From an uncultured Rothia sp. (lineage in GTDB: Bacteria > Actinomycetota > Actinomycetes > Actinomycetales > Micrococcaceae): a DNA stretch of 64,000 bases. Numbering within the stretch: the stretch's first letter is position 1; every line of letters begins with the position of its first letter. Both the position numbers and the translations under genes were made by a program. The stretch lies in contig NZ_CAKAPD010000008.1 in NCBI RefSeq assembly GCF_916715725.1, positions 1 through 64,000 of the forward strand, written 5' to 3'. This document shows, piece after piece, positions 51,522 to 59,798 of this stretch. The notes beneath the pieces were generated by a model. That model did no database searches, was not told where the DNA came from, and worked only from the letters and a program-made list of their open reading frames with translations.

Positions 51522-52639
51522 CGAACCAACTACTGTTAGCGCAGGTGCTAGCTGCTGGATTTGACTGGGACTATTTCTGGCACTGGACTCATGACCAGGA
51601 GCTCGGCAAAGTGCTGATTTCTGCAATCCCACCGATTGCAACCGCTGCCATCGCTGCATTGAGTCTTATACTGACTGCTCTCAGGGAGACCAAGCAGATG
51701 GAACTCTCTAAACAGGGGACACCTCCTGAACTAACCCGGTACAAAGAATGGCTCGAAGTTTCTGAACGGTATAAGGAACTTGTAGGAGTCCCGGATGCAT
51801 GTAATCTCACAGAAACTTCGGAAGAGTACCGGGAAATTGAATCTTCGCGAAAGGAAGCTCTCACACGTGCGGTTTGGGAGAGGAAAGTTATTTCTGTCTG
51901 TCCTAATGTACGTGGGCAGAAGCGGCTCTTGAATGTTCCAGCAAGTCTGGTTGTGCATGGTGATAAAAGAATTATCACTTTACCTAATTTTAGATACGGT
52001 ATATATCTCTGGATTGAGGCTCTGATTATTGTGTCTGTATTTATGGGAATGTTAATTACTATGGTTTTGGTTGTTGGATCATTTGCTACCAGCCTCCTAT
52101 CAGGTGCTGGGGATATAATCGAGACAACCGTATCTTTTATTTTTGTTGTCTTAGTCTGTTTGTATGCCTTAATTTATGGGATTAATTTGGTTGAGTCTAC
52201 GCGGATGAGCCTATCTGGAGAACGGTTTGCTGAGTATGGTTATCTCCGTATCCTTCAGGAAAATCTGCCGAATGATAAGTTTAAGGATGTATTTAAATCT
52301 TCTTTGAATAAAATGAACAATTCGCAGAGATTTTTCTTTGCGCTTTGGGATGAGAATTATCGAAATTTTGTCTATTGTCCTAAATGGATAGGGTCCAAAT
52401 ATTTTTCTGTTATAGAACCATTTATTCTTGGTCTTCCCTATTGGATTATAAATTGGGGGAGTGGAAAACGCGGATATGACTATGGCGAGTATAAGCCAGA
52501 AACTTTTGGGATTTCAGAGAAAGTGTCGGAGGGAGAACAAACTGAACAAGATGAGAATCTGAAAGGTAAAAAAGCCTCCGTGAGCAAGCGGATAGTTTTG
52601 TGGATTTCTAAAAAGTGGGAATCTCTGAATCGTAGTTAA
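51518..52639 (+). CDS. Unrecognised membrane protein of the AT-rich island
   Basis: I do not recognise this 373-residue protein. An N-terminal hydrophobic helix (residues about 30-56, SAIPPIATAAIAALSLILTAL) precedes a hydrophilic region of about 110 residues, then two or three helices (about 165-195 and 203-226), and a hydrophilic C-terminal half with aromatic-rich segments and a Lys/Glu tail. The first 50 codons are GC-rich compared with the rest, as if a conserved start were joined to an AT-rich body. It has the same leader as the 48751 gene and is followed by copy 2 of the structured repeat. Confidence 0.7.
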   Translation: MTNQLLLAQVLAAGFDWDYFWHWTHDQELGKVLISAIPPIATAAIAALSLILTALRETKQMELSKQGTPPELTRYKEWLEVSERYKELVGVPDACNLTETSEEYREIESSRKEALTRAVWERKVISVCPNVRGQKRLLNVPASLVVHGDKRIITLPNFRYGIYLWIEALIIVSVFMGMLITMVLVVGSFATSLLSGAGDIIETTVSFIFVVLVCLYALIYGINLVESTRMSLSGERFAEYGYLRILQENLPNDKFKDVFKSSLNKMNNSQRFFFALWDENYRNFVYCPKWIGSKYFSVIEPFILGLPYWIINWGSGKRGYDYGEYKPETFGISEKVSEGEQTEQDENLKGKKASVSKRIVLWISKKWESLNRS

Positions 52640-52978
52640 CGAATTTTGGTTGGGTTCTCTTCCTATGTGATTCTTCGCTACGGGGATGGTCGTACCCCCG
52701 CAGAATTTGTGCCATGGTTTAGCGTCTTCTGCCATGGTTTTTAACTACGACCAAAGACGCTAACCTATGGCACAAATCCGTAACCCATGACCGAATCTCT
52801 GGCTGCGCCAGGTAGACGGGAACCGGTAATGACTTAGTGTTTTCGTCGATAGGTTAGTGTCTTCACTGCGGGATAAAGACCCACGGCGAAGACACTAACC
52901 TATCGAAAACCTCGGTCTAAAAAGCAGGCGGCCCCGGACGCACACACGCATCCGGGGCCGCCCGCCACCTGTCAGAAC
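52640..52978 (+). repeat. Structured intergenic repeat, copy 2
   Basis: A 339-nt non-coding gap that matches copy 1 closely from about 52670 onward. It has the 24-bp imperfect hairpin (52705-52728 with 52754-52777), the perfect 19-bp hairpin (52846-52864 with 52888-52906) and the GC-rich hairpin (52927-52938 with 52951-52962). The most upstream hairpin of copy 1 is missing. Confidence 0.85.
52927..52962 (-). terminator. GC-rich hairpin, copy 3, terminator of the ClC gene
   Basis: GGCGGCCCCGGA pairs with TCCGGGGCCGCC. On the minus strand it is followed by GCCTGCTTTTTAG, so it can end transcription from the ClC gene as well as from the island. Confidence 0.75.
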
Positions 52979-54379
52979 CTACTTCTTAGCGCTAAACACT
53001 CGCGTCCACGCCCAGCGGGTCAGCACCGCCGTGCCCACCGCAACCGCCATCGGCAGCCACGCACTCGCACCCTGACCCGTAAACCCAATCAGCAGAGTCA
53101 ACGCAGACAACGGCGCATTCATCGACACACCCAGAAACGCCGCCGTACCCGTCAACGCCGCAGCATACAACACCATCGACGTGCCACCCGGCACCCCGTC
53201 CAAACCCGGGAATGCCCACAGCACCAGCGCCGCCACACAAAACGCAGCCGCCGCACCCAACGCCAAACCCGGCGTCAACGTACCGCCATAAGAACCGAAA
53301 CGCAGACTCAACACCACCACGGCAGCCTTCGCAACAGCCAACGCCAACACATACACTGCCGCCGATGCGGTCAAACCGCCCGCCGCCGCATCCAGCGACA
53401 CATTAAACGTGTGCTGAGTCAGCAGACGACCATTACCCAGAATCTCTGGAAGCCACAGCGAAACCACCGCGACCAGCGCAAACGCTACAGGAATACGCCA
53501 CAGAAGAGAACGATCCTTCGCCTTCAACTTCTCCGCACGCTGCGACAACGCCCTAAAACCCAACGCCAACGGAGTCAACACCACACCCGTCAGCGCCGCC
53601 ACTGTCAGCGTCGTCGCATCCAACGGAAGCTGCGGCACCGGGTACGTCGGCTCATTGACGATCACCAGATTCGCCGTGACCGTCGCCGTCCACACCGTCA
53701 CCGCACCCACATATAGCGACCGCAGGCTCAAACCAACAGCCATCGCCTCCACAAGGTACACCACGCCACCAATCGGCACCTGATACACCGCCGCCAAACC
53801 GGATGCCGCACCCGCCGCCACCAGCAGACTACGCTCACGAACACCCAACAGTGCGGCACCGTCAGCGCCCACAAAACCAAGACGCTCCAGCAGATTCGAG
53901 GTGCGGCCAGCCGCCAAAGCACCCAGCTCACGAGGCGCGACCTCCTTACCCACAGGAGAGCCCGCACCCACCGCAACAATCTGAATCAGCGAATGCGAAA
54001 TCTGCCGCCACAGCGACGGGGTACGGTCCTCCTCGGTAGCACCGGCAATCTGCGACTTCACGCCGACCACACGCCGCCCACCGGACTGCAGGTAGTACCA
54101 CACCAGCGCCACAAACGGGCCCAGCGCCGCCAAAACCAGGGCACGACGCGCCGGGTCAGCGCCGTCAGTAACCATCGGGTGATGCACCTCAGAATGGCCG
54201 AAGGTCAGCTCCTGCATAAAGTCCAGCACATAGTGCAGCACAATTGCGGCGGCGCCACTCAACACGCCCGTGATCAGAGCGGCAAGGGTCAGAGCGATAA
54301 CGAGGCGAGGTGAAAAAGAGCGCGGGAAAAAGGCGCGCAGGGCAGTAGCCGTCATGGGCTGAGAAGTATGAGAAGACAT
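52979..54379 (-). CDS. ClC-family chloride channel/transporter
   Basis: A 466-residue polytopic protein of the ClC family. The filter signatures are GAGSPVGKEVAPRE (corresponding to GSGIP and GKEGP), and SYGGTLTPGLALGAA (GGxFxP-like). Two Glu residues needed for H+ exchange cannot be assigned with certainty; the external gating Glu would be the E in GKEVAP. The ATG at 54379 was selected because the first helix follows about 25 residues later; the open frame extends 46 codons further upstream without resemblance. Confidence 0.87.
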   Translation of the reverse strand: MSSHTSQPMTATALRAFFPRSFSPRLVIALTLAALITGVLSGAAAIVLHYVLDFMQELTFGHSEVHHPMVTDGADPARRALVLAALGPFVALVWYYLQSGGRRVVGVKSQIAGATEEDRTPSLWRQISHSLIQIVAVGAGSPVGKEVAPRELGALAAGRTSNLLERLGFVGADGAALLGVRERSLLVAAGAASGLAAVYQVPIGGVVYLVEAMAVGLSLRSLYVGAVTVWTATVTANLVIVNEPTYPVPQLPLDATTLTVAALTGVVLTPLALGFRALSQRAEKLKAKDRSLLWRIPVAFALVAVVSLWLPEILGNGRLLTQHTFNVSLDAAAGGLTASAAVYVLALAVAKAAVVVLSLRFGSYGGTLTPGLALGAAAAFCVAALVLWAFPGLDGVPGGTSMVLYAAALTGTAAFLGVSMNAPLSALTLLIGFTGQGASAWLPMAVAVGTAVLTRWAWTRVFSAKK

Positions 54380-54769
54380 GAAGTATTTGGTTGTCGTGTG
54401 TTGGTGTGCTTCAACAGGGCACTCCAAAGGGGCGCTGGGTGAAGCTGCTTTCATTCTACGCCCGCGCTTTTTACGCCTCATGGGCGGGCCACGAGGTGAG
54501 AAGCTGGGGTGGCACATGGGGCCGGTGTATGGGGGGGAACTGGCGTCGGTATATGAGGGGGCGGGGTAGTGCGCAGGCGCGGAGCCTGAAGCCGCTGCCC
54601 AGAAAACGCGGAAGAAACACGAGCCAGGTCATATGCCCGTAGCCGCACCCGCTATGCTGGAAGGGTACGCCTCCACGCGCCCGCCGCGCACCGAACAGTA
54701 GCCCCCGGAACACACCGGCGGCACGCCTGCCGGCACCCGGCGCAGGCACCCCATTAGGAAGGATCAACG
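54380..54769. promoter_or_regulatory. Divergent ClC / proC intergenic region
   Basis: This 390-nt gap has no gene I can support. A -10-like TATGCT lies at 54653-54658 for proC, and AGGAAGGATC precedes the proC ATG. Confidence 0.4.
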
Positions 54770-55615
54770 ATGACCGCAACTATTGCTTTTCTCGGCACCG
54801 GCTCCATGAACGGCTCCATCGCCGCAGGTCTGCTCGCTGCAGGCCACGACCCCGCTCACATCCGCGCCACCGTGCGTAGCGAAGAATCTCGCGCCGCCCT
54901 CGCCCAGCGCCTCGGCGACAAGGTCGAAATCATCACCACCGGCGGCGAAGCTGACGGTAACCACAAAGCAACCGCCCACGCGGACGTTGTGCTGCTCGGC
55001 GTGAAGCCCTACGGCATTGTCGAGCTCGCCCGTGATATCGCACCCGCCCTTGCCCCGAACGCTGTTGTGGTGTCCGTTGCTGCTGGCGTGACCCTCGAAA
55101 CCCTCGCCGAGTGCCTTCCCGCAGGTCAGCCCATTGTTCGCTGCATGCCGAACACCCCCTCCTCCGTGGGCAAGGGCGTGCTCGCCATCTCCACCACCGA
55201 CACCGTGAAGGACGAGCAGAAGAAGCTCGTCGAAGAGGTCCTGGGCACCGTCGGCTTGGTCGTTGAAGTACGCGAAGACCAGATGGATGCGGTCACCGCC
55301 GTCTCCGGTTCCGGCCCGGCATACGCGTTCCTGCTTGCGGAGGCGATGGCAACCGCCGGTGAGAAGCTCGGCCTGGACGCAGACACCGCCCTCAAGCTTG
55401 CCAGCGCAACCGTTGCCGGTGCGGGCTTCTTGCTCGACACCAACCCGGATGCGCCCGCCCTGCGCCGCGCCGTGACCAGCCCGAACGGCACCACCGAGCG
55501 TGCACTGAACACCTTCGTGGACGGTGGCCTCTTCCAGCTGACCGAGGACGCGATGCGCGCCTGTGCGGCACGTTCTGCAGAAATGAGCCAGCTGTACACC
55601 GCTGACGAGGACTAA
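54770..55615 (+). CDS. proC: Pyrroline-5-carboxylate reductase
   Basis: A 281-residue enzyme that makes proline from pyrroline-5-carboxylate with NAD(P)H in the cytoplasm. The Rossmann motif FLGTGSMNGSIAAGLL is at the N-terminus, RCMPNTPSSVGKG is in the centre, and the dimerisation domain carries AVSGSGPAYAFLLAEAM and the C-terminal TSPNGTTERAL signature. The length is typical. The AGGAAGGA ribosome site supports the ATG. Confidence 0.95.
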   Translation: MTATIAFLGTGSMNGSIAAGLLAAGHDPAHIRATVRSEESRAALAQRLGDKVEIITTGGEADGNHKATAHADVVLLGVKPYGIVELARDIAPALAPNAVVVSVAAGVTLETLAECLPAGQPIVRCMPNTPSSVGKGVLAISTTDTVKDEQKKLVEEVLGTVGLVVEVREDQMDAVTAVSGSGPAYAFLLAEAMATAGEKLGLDADTALKLASATVAGAGFLLDTNPDAPALRRAVTSPNGTTERALNTFVDGGLFQLTEDAMRACAARSAEMSQLYTADED

Positions 55616-55653
55616 TACCGTCTGGTAGCATCCCCCTGACTAGCTGAAACTAC

Positions 55654-55699
55654 AGAAAAACAGCCTCCTCCCGGCAGAACGGGAAGAGGCTGTTTTTCT
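55654..55699. terminator. Bidirectional terminator between proC and ktrA
   Basis: A 20-nt arm (55654-55673) pairs with 55680-55699; A and T runs on either side make it work for both convergent genes. Confidence 0.93.
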
Positions 55700-55770
55700 A
55701 TGTCTATTTGCGGGCTCCTCAAAACCAGCAGAGCTGGGGAAGATAACCGCCGCAGCAAGGAAAACTGCGC

Positions 55771-56433
55771 TTAGGGCCGCGCCGCGAAACGCTCAATCAG
55801 GTCCACCTGACCGGACACGATCAGAATGTCACGCGAGTGAATGCGGGTGGTCGCATCCGCGTAGGTGAAGTCCTCACCGGGGGACTTAATACCGACCACG
55901 GACACGCCGTACTTGGAGCGGATATCCGACTCAGCAAGGGTGAAGCCGTGGGTTTCCTTCGGCGGGCGCATCTTCGCAATCGCGAAGTCGTCATCAAACT
56001 CAATGTAGTCCAGCAGTCGACCCGAGACGAGGTGCGCGGCGCGGCGGCCGGCATCCGCCTCCGGGTAGACCACGTGGTGCGCGCCAATACGCTCCAGAAT
56101 CTTGCCGTGCGCGGGGGTAATAGCCTTCGCCCAAATACGCTCCACACCAATGTCCACGAGGTTCGCGGTAATCAGCACGGATGCCTCCACCGAGGTGCCC
56201 ACACCCACCACGGCGGAACCGAAATCGTCCGCACCCAACTGGTGCAGGGTGTCGATATCGGTCGCGTCAGCGGAGACCACGTGCGTCAGCACACCGGACC
56301 ACTTCTGCACAAGCTCGGGGTCCTTCTCAATAGCAAGGACCTCTTTGTTCTGCAGGCGCAGCTGGGCCGCCACCGCGGAGCCGAAGCGTCCCAGACCAAT
56401 CACGAGGACGGGGGCATTATGTGCACTAGCCAA
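55771..56433 (-). CDS. ktrA: K+ uptake regulatory subunit (KtrA/TrkA family)
   Basis: A 220-residue cytoplasmic RCK protein that gates the adjacent K+ channel. RCK_N begins with VLVIGLGRFGSAVAAQL (dinucleotide-binding Gly motif) and RCK_C covers about residues 140-220. It probably binds ADP/ATP or c-di-AMP, as known for the family. Its start lies inside the end of the ktrB-like gene (8-bp overlap), so they are co-translated. Confidence 0.92.
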   Translation of the reverse strand: MASAHNAPVLVIGLGRFGSAVAAQLRLQNKEVLAIEKDPELVQKWSGVLTHVVSADATDIDTLHQLGADDFGSAVVGVGTSVEASVLITANLVDIGVERIWAKAITPAHGKILERIGAHHVVYPEADAGRRAAHLVSGRLLDYIEFDDDFAIAKMRPPKETHGFTLAESDIRSKYGVSVVGIKSPGEDFTYADATTRIHSRDILIVSGQVDLIERFAARP

Positions 56434-58051
56434 TGGTGGGCCTTTCTTCGGGGAACTTGTAGAGGCGGCGGCGTGAACGCAGCGCCAGGCCGGTCGCGGC
56501 GGTTGTGGTGCCTACACGGCCAATGAGCATCAGGCCGCTGAGCACGTAGATACCCGCCGGCGGCAGGCTGGAGGAGAGACCATTCGAGAGGCCGCAGGTC
56601 GCGAAGGCGGAGATGACCTCGAAAATGACTTCCTTGAGGTCCGCGCCGCTAATAATCAGAATCGACGCGGCGCCGACACCTACCACGGTAGCACCCATAA
56701 CAATCACGGAGATAGCAATACGCAGGGAGGACTCGGGGATGGTGCGGTTGAACGCGACAACCTTCTGATCGCCTCGCGCCTCAGCAAGGATAGACAGGGC
56801 AATCACGGCGATGGTCGTGACCTTCACGCCACCCGCGGTCGAGCCGGAGCCACCGCCAATGAACATGAGCATGTCCGTCAGGAGCGTGGAGACGGGGGTA
56901 ATGCTGCTCATGTCGACCAGATTGAAGCCGCCCGAACGCATCATTACAGAAGCAAAAATGGCGTTCAGAACCTTGTCGCCTGCGGAGTAGTCGCCGATGG
57001 TGGCGGGGTTGTTCCATTCGAAGAGACCCCAGAAGAACGCGCCAAAAGCAAAGAAAAACAGGGTCGTCACGGTGGTCAGCTTCGCGGTGAGCGACCAGTG
57101 GCGGGGGCGGAAAGGATGATGCTGAATCGCAATGAAAACAGGGAAACCGAGCGAGCCCAAGAACACGGCAATGCAGATGGGCACGAGCAGGAAAAGGTCA
57201 TGACCGTAAGGCACGATGCCGTCGGAATGCGGGGTGAAGCCTGCATTGTTGAAGGCTGAGATGGAGTAGAAAATGCTGTGCCAGATTGCCTGGAACGGGT
57301 CTTCGCCGAGGGTCAGGAAACGAGGAATCAGCACAAGCGCAATGATTGCCTCGATGGAGAATGAAGCATAAGAGACGCTCTTGATGATGCCACCGACCTC
57401 GCCAAGACGGCTGATGTTCAGGTCTTCCTGTGCGATGAGCTTGGTGCGCAGACCCATCTTACGGCCGATAGCCAGCGCCAGCAGGGAGGTAATGGTCAGA
57501 GTACCTAAACCACCGACCTGACAAGCCACAAGAATCATTGCCTGACCGAAGGTGGACCACTGCTCGGCGGTGGAGACGGTAGTCAGGCCGGTCACGGTCA
57601 CCGCGCTGGTAGAGGTAAAAAATGCGTGGTGGAAAGGCGCGGGCTGCCCATCATTGGAGGAGATGGGCAGTAGCAAGGTGAGCGTAAAGAAGATGATGAC
57701 CAGCAGAAACGCAGTGATTGCGGTGCGCGAAGGCGAGGCAAGAACGGTCACGTCAATAAAGTCACGGAACCGTTCGAGGGTCTGCAGATTGAACCCCATG
57801 GGGGCGCGCTTACGCTGAACCTCGGAGGTTTCGCTCACGTGGTCGCGTAGGGCGAGCAGACGATCGAGGTCAATACCGGGCACGCTCGTGAGGATGCTAA
57901 GGTTTTCGGCCTCGAGGCGGTCGCGTCGGCTACGGTGAACCTGCTGCTTTTGAGGCACGGATGTGGTGCCGCTGAGGGTGTCCCAGCGGCGGTTGAGCTG
58001 GCCCTGGGGGTGGTGATGTCGGCGCCGGGTGCGGCGGAGTATGCGTCCCAT
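56426..58051 (-). CDS. ktrB: K+ uptake membrane subunit (KtrB/TrkH family)
   Basis: A 541-residue TrkH/KtrB channel-like protein with repeated M1-P-M2 units; filter-like segments TSTSAVTVTGLT and GGGSGSTAGGVKV are visible. It mediates K+ entry with KtrA. The first 95 residues are a hydrophilic extension rich in Arg, His and Gln (MGRILRRTRRRHHHP), absent from typical KtrB (about 450 residues) and presumably cytoplasmic. The start has an AAGGAGG site. Confidence 0.9.
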   Translation of the reverse strand: MGRILRRTRRRHHHPQGQLNRRWDTLSGTTSVPQKQQVHRSRRDRLEAENLSILTSVPGIDLDRLLALRDHVSETSEVQRKRAPMGFNLQTLERFRDFIDVTVLASPSRTAITAFLLVIIFFTLTLLLPISSNDGQPAPFHHAFFTSTSAVTVTGLTTVSTAEQWSTFGQAMILVACQVGGLGTLTITSLLALAIGRKMGLRTKLIAQEDLNISRLGEVGGIIKSVSYASFSIEAIIALVLIPRFLTLGEDPFQAIWHSIFYSISAFNNAGFTPHSDGIVPYGHDLFLLVPICIAVFLGSLGFPVFIAIQHHPFRPRHWSLTAKLTTVTTLFFFAFGAFFWGLFEWNNPATIGDYSAGDKVLNAIFASVMMRSGGFNLVDMSSITPVSTLLTDMLMFIGGGSGSTAGGVKVTTIAVIALSILAEARGDQKVVAFNRTIPESSLRIAISVIVMGATVVGVGAASILIISGADLKEVIFEVISAFATCGLSNGLSSSLPPAGIYVLSGLMLIGRVGTTTAATGLALRSRRRLYKFPEERPTIG

Positions 58052-58463
58052 GCGCCTCCTTCAGTGGGTGTCTGGGTGTTGGTGTGTTGGGCGGCGGATA
58101 TGCGCCTGTTTTGACGCCTTCTAGTGTATCGCGCCGGGTGCTTTGAAAGGGGGTAGTGTGTTGATAGCTGGACGCTCAATATGTGAGCTTGGCAAAGGCG
58201 TAGGGGCGGTTTTCTGTATGAGGCGCGGAAGAGTGTATATGCTCTTTATGGTATATATACTGTGGTGGGTTGAAATATCAGCATATGCCCAAGAAGAGAT
58301 ACAGATATGTACCCTTACAATGTGACGGACACTTCATGCTTTTATCCCCTTCAATCCTGCATTTTGAGCTAGTACTCAGGCTTCTTTCAGAATTTTTGAA
58401 GGTAATTTCTGCATCACCCTCATTCTAAGCTTGAGGCGCCACTTTATATGTCATAATCGCTAT
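58052..58463. promoter_or_regulatory. Intergenic region upstream of the ArsR-like regulator
   Basis: This 412-nt gap is AT-richer than its surroundings. It contains a GTATATATAC palindrome (58251-58260), and just before the next gene a CATAAT -10 box six bases from the ATG. I see no gene in it; a 60-codon frame at 58143-58325 has little to support it. Confidence 0.4.
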
Positions 58464-59705
58464 ATGCATTCTGATGTTTTTTCTGTCATCGCGGATCCGA
58501 CTCGCCGCCGAATTGTGCGTATTCTCGCCGAGCAAACCCACACGGTGGGTGCAGTGGTCGAAAAGCTGGGCATGAGCCAGCCGACCATCTCAAAGCACCT
58601 GAAAGTACTTCGCGATGCAGACGTGGTCTCCGTGACCGTGGAGGGGCAACGTCGCCTCTACTCCCTGAACCCGGATGTATTCGCCACCGTGACCGAGTGG
58701 ATTAACGAGACCGTTCAGATTGCACGTCAGTCCAGCGAAGCGCACGTGCCCGTGGCACTACCCGGTGGTGTGACTGCATCTGCCTCGGATAAGGCGACGG
58801 CTGAAAAGATAGCAGCTGAGAATGCAGTCGAGAAGGCTGGGCAGAAGCCGGTCGAGAAGACCTCTGAAAAGAGCGCAACCGCTGAAAAGACCGAGGCGAC
58901 CGACTCTGAGGCTCTTACCGTTGATGCTCTTACCATTGAGGCTCCCTCCGCTGAGGAAATCGAGCAGGCACGCATTCAGCGTGCCCGCGCCCAGTACCTG
59001 ACCCCGAGTGCACGCATTTACTCGCGCCCGGCGGAGCATGCTGCTGAAAGCGCCGCCTCCGAATCGACTATTGAGAAGACCGCTGCTGAGCCCACCTCGC
59101 AGGAAGAGACAGTGGATAGCACCCCGATGCGCCCCTTCACTCCCGCATCGTACGGTTACGATGCTGGGGTAACCCCCGCGGCGTCGGCAACCCCCGTTCA
59201 GCCCGCTACCCCGGCGGCATCCGCTGAGGTGAAGCCCGCTGAGACCAACAAGACCACTGAGGCGAAGCCTGTCGTAGAGGATAAGCCGGTGGTAATCGCT
59301 CAGCCTGCCGCTACTGTGTCTTACGGTATTGACCCGGCTGCGGTTGTGGGCGGTTCGATTCAGCCTATTGCTGTGACCCCCGAAGCTCCTGCTGCCGAGG
59401 AGCCCGCGGTGGCTGAGAAGACTGTCAACGAACAGCCTGCAGAAAAGGCTGAGGAGAAGCCCTCGGTTGAAGAAACCGTAGTTGCTGAGAAGCCAGCAGT
59501 TGAAGAATCTGCACCTGAGAAGGACGCGGCAGAAGAGTCTGACAAGGCTGAAAGCAAGTCTGAGCCCTCCTCTGAAGAGGCTGAGTATCAGACCATGCCC
59601 GCCTACGATTCGGTGTACCGCCCCAGCACTGAGACGACCAGCACCGAGGCGAAGGACACTCATCGCGGTGGTCTCTTCGGCTTCCTGCGTGGCCGCCGCC
59701 GCTAA
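58464..59705 (+). CDS. ArsR-family regulator with a long low-complexity tail
   Basis: A 413-residue protein. The first 90 residues are a complete ArsR winged helix: HSDVFSVIADPTRRRIVRIL, then SQPTISKHLKVLRDADVV and VEGQRRLYSLNP. No metal-binding cysteines are present. The next 300 residues are Ala/Glu/Pro/Lys-rich repeats (EKTxA, EKPxVE types) that should be disordered, and the chain ends GGLFGFLRGRRR. Usual ArsR proteins have 90-130 residues. The ATG six bases after a CATAAT box suggests a leaderless message. It precedes a GntR regulator built in the same way. Confidence 0.8.
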   Translation: MHSDVFSVIADPTRRRIVRILAEQTHTVGAVVEKLGMSQPTISKHLKVLRDADVVSVTVEGQRRLYSLNPDVFATVTEWINETVQIARQSSEAHVPVALPGGVTASASDKATAEKIAAENAVEKAGQKPVEKTSEKSATAEKTEATDSEALTVDALTIEAPSAEEIEQARIQRARAQYLTPSARIYSRPAEHAAESAASESTIEKTAAEPTSQEETVDSTPMRPFTPASYGYDAGVTPAASATPVQPATPAASAEVKPAETNKTTEAKPVVEDKPVVIAQPAATVSYGIDPAAVVGGSIQPIAVTPEAPAAEEPAVAEKTVNEQPAEKAEEKPSVEETVVAEKPAVEESAPEKDAAEESDKAESKSEPSSEEAEYQTMPAYDSVYRPSTETTSTEAKDTHRGGLFGFLRGRRR

Positions 59706-59798
59706 GGCGCGCCCTGACGCCGTTCAACCTCCGGCATAACTCATCGATAAAGCACACACACTCTCACTCACCTTTATCTAACCGAAAGACGCATTCAC

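Noticed and set aside
50335..52978. Integron attC sites or a retron non-coding RNA as explanation for the structured repeats
   Set aside because: Core-site consensus of attC is not present and there is no integrase or reverse transcriptase gene in the window.
50335..52978. CRISPR array
   Set aside because: The repeats are long, few, and not regularly spaced with unique spacers; no cas genes.
58143..58325. 60-codon frame before the ArsR-like gene
   Set aside because: Good purine stretch upstream, but composition and product look random.
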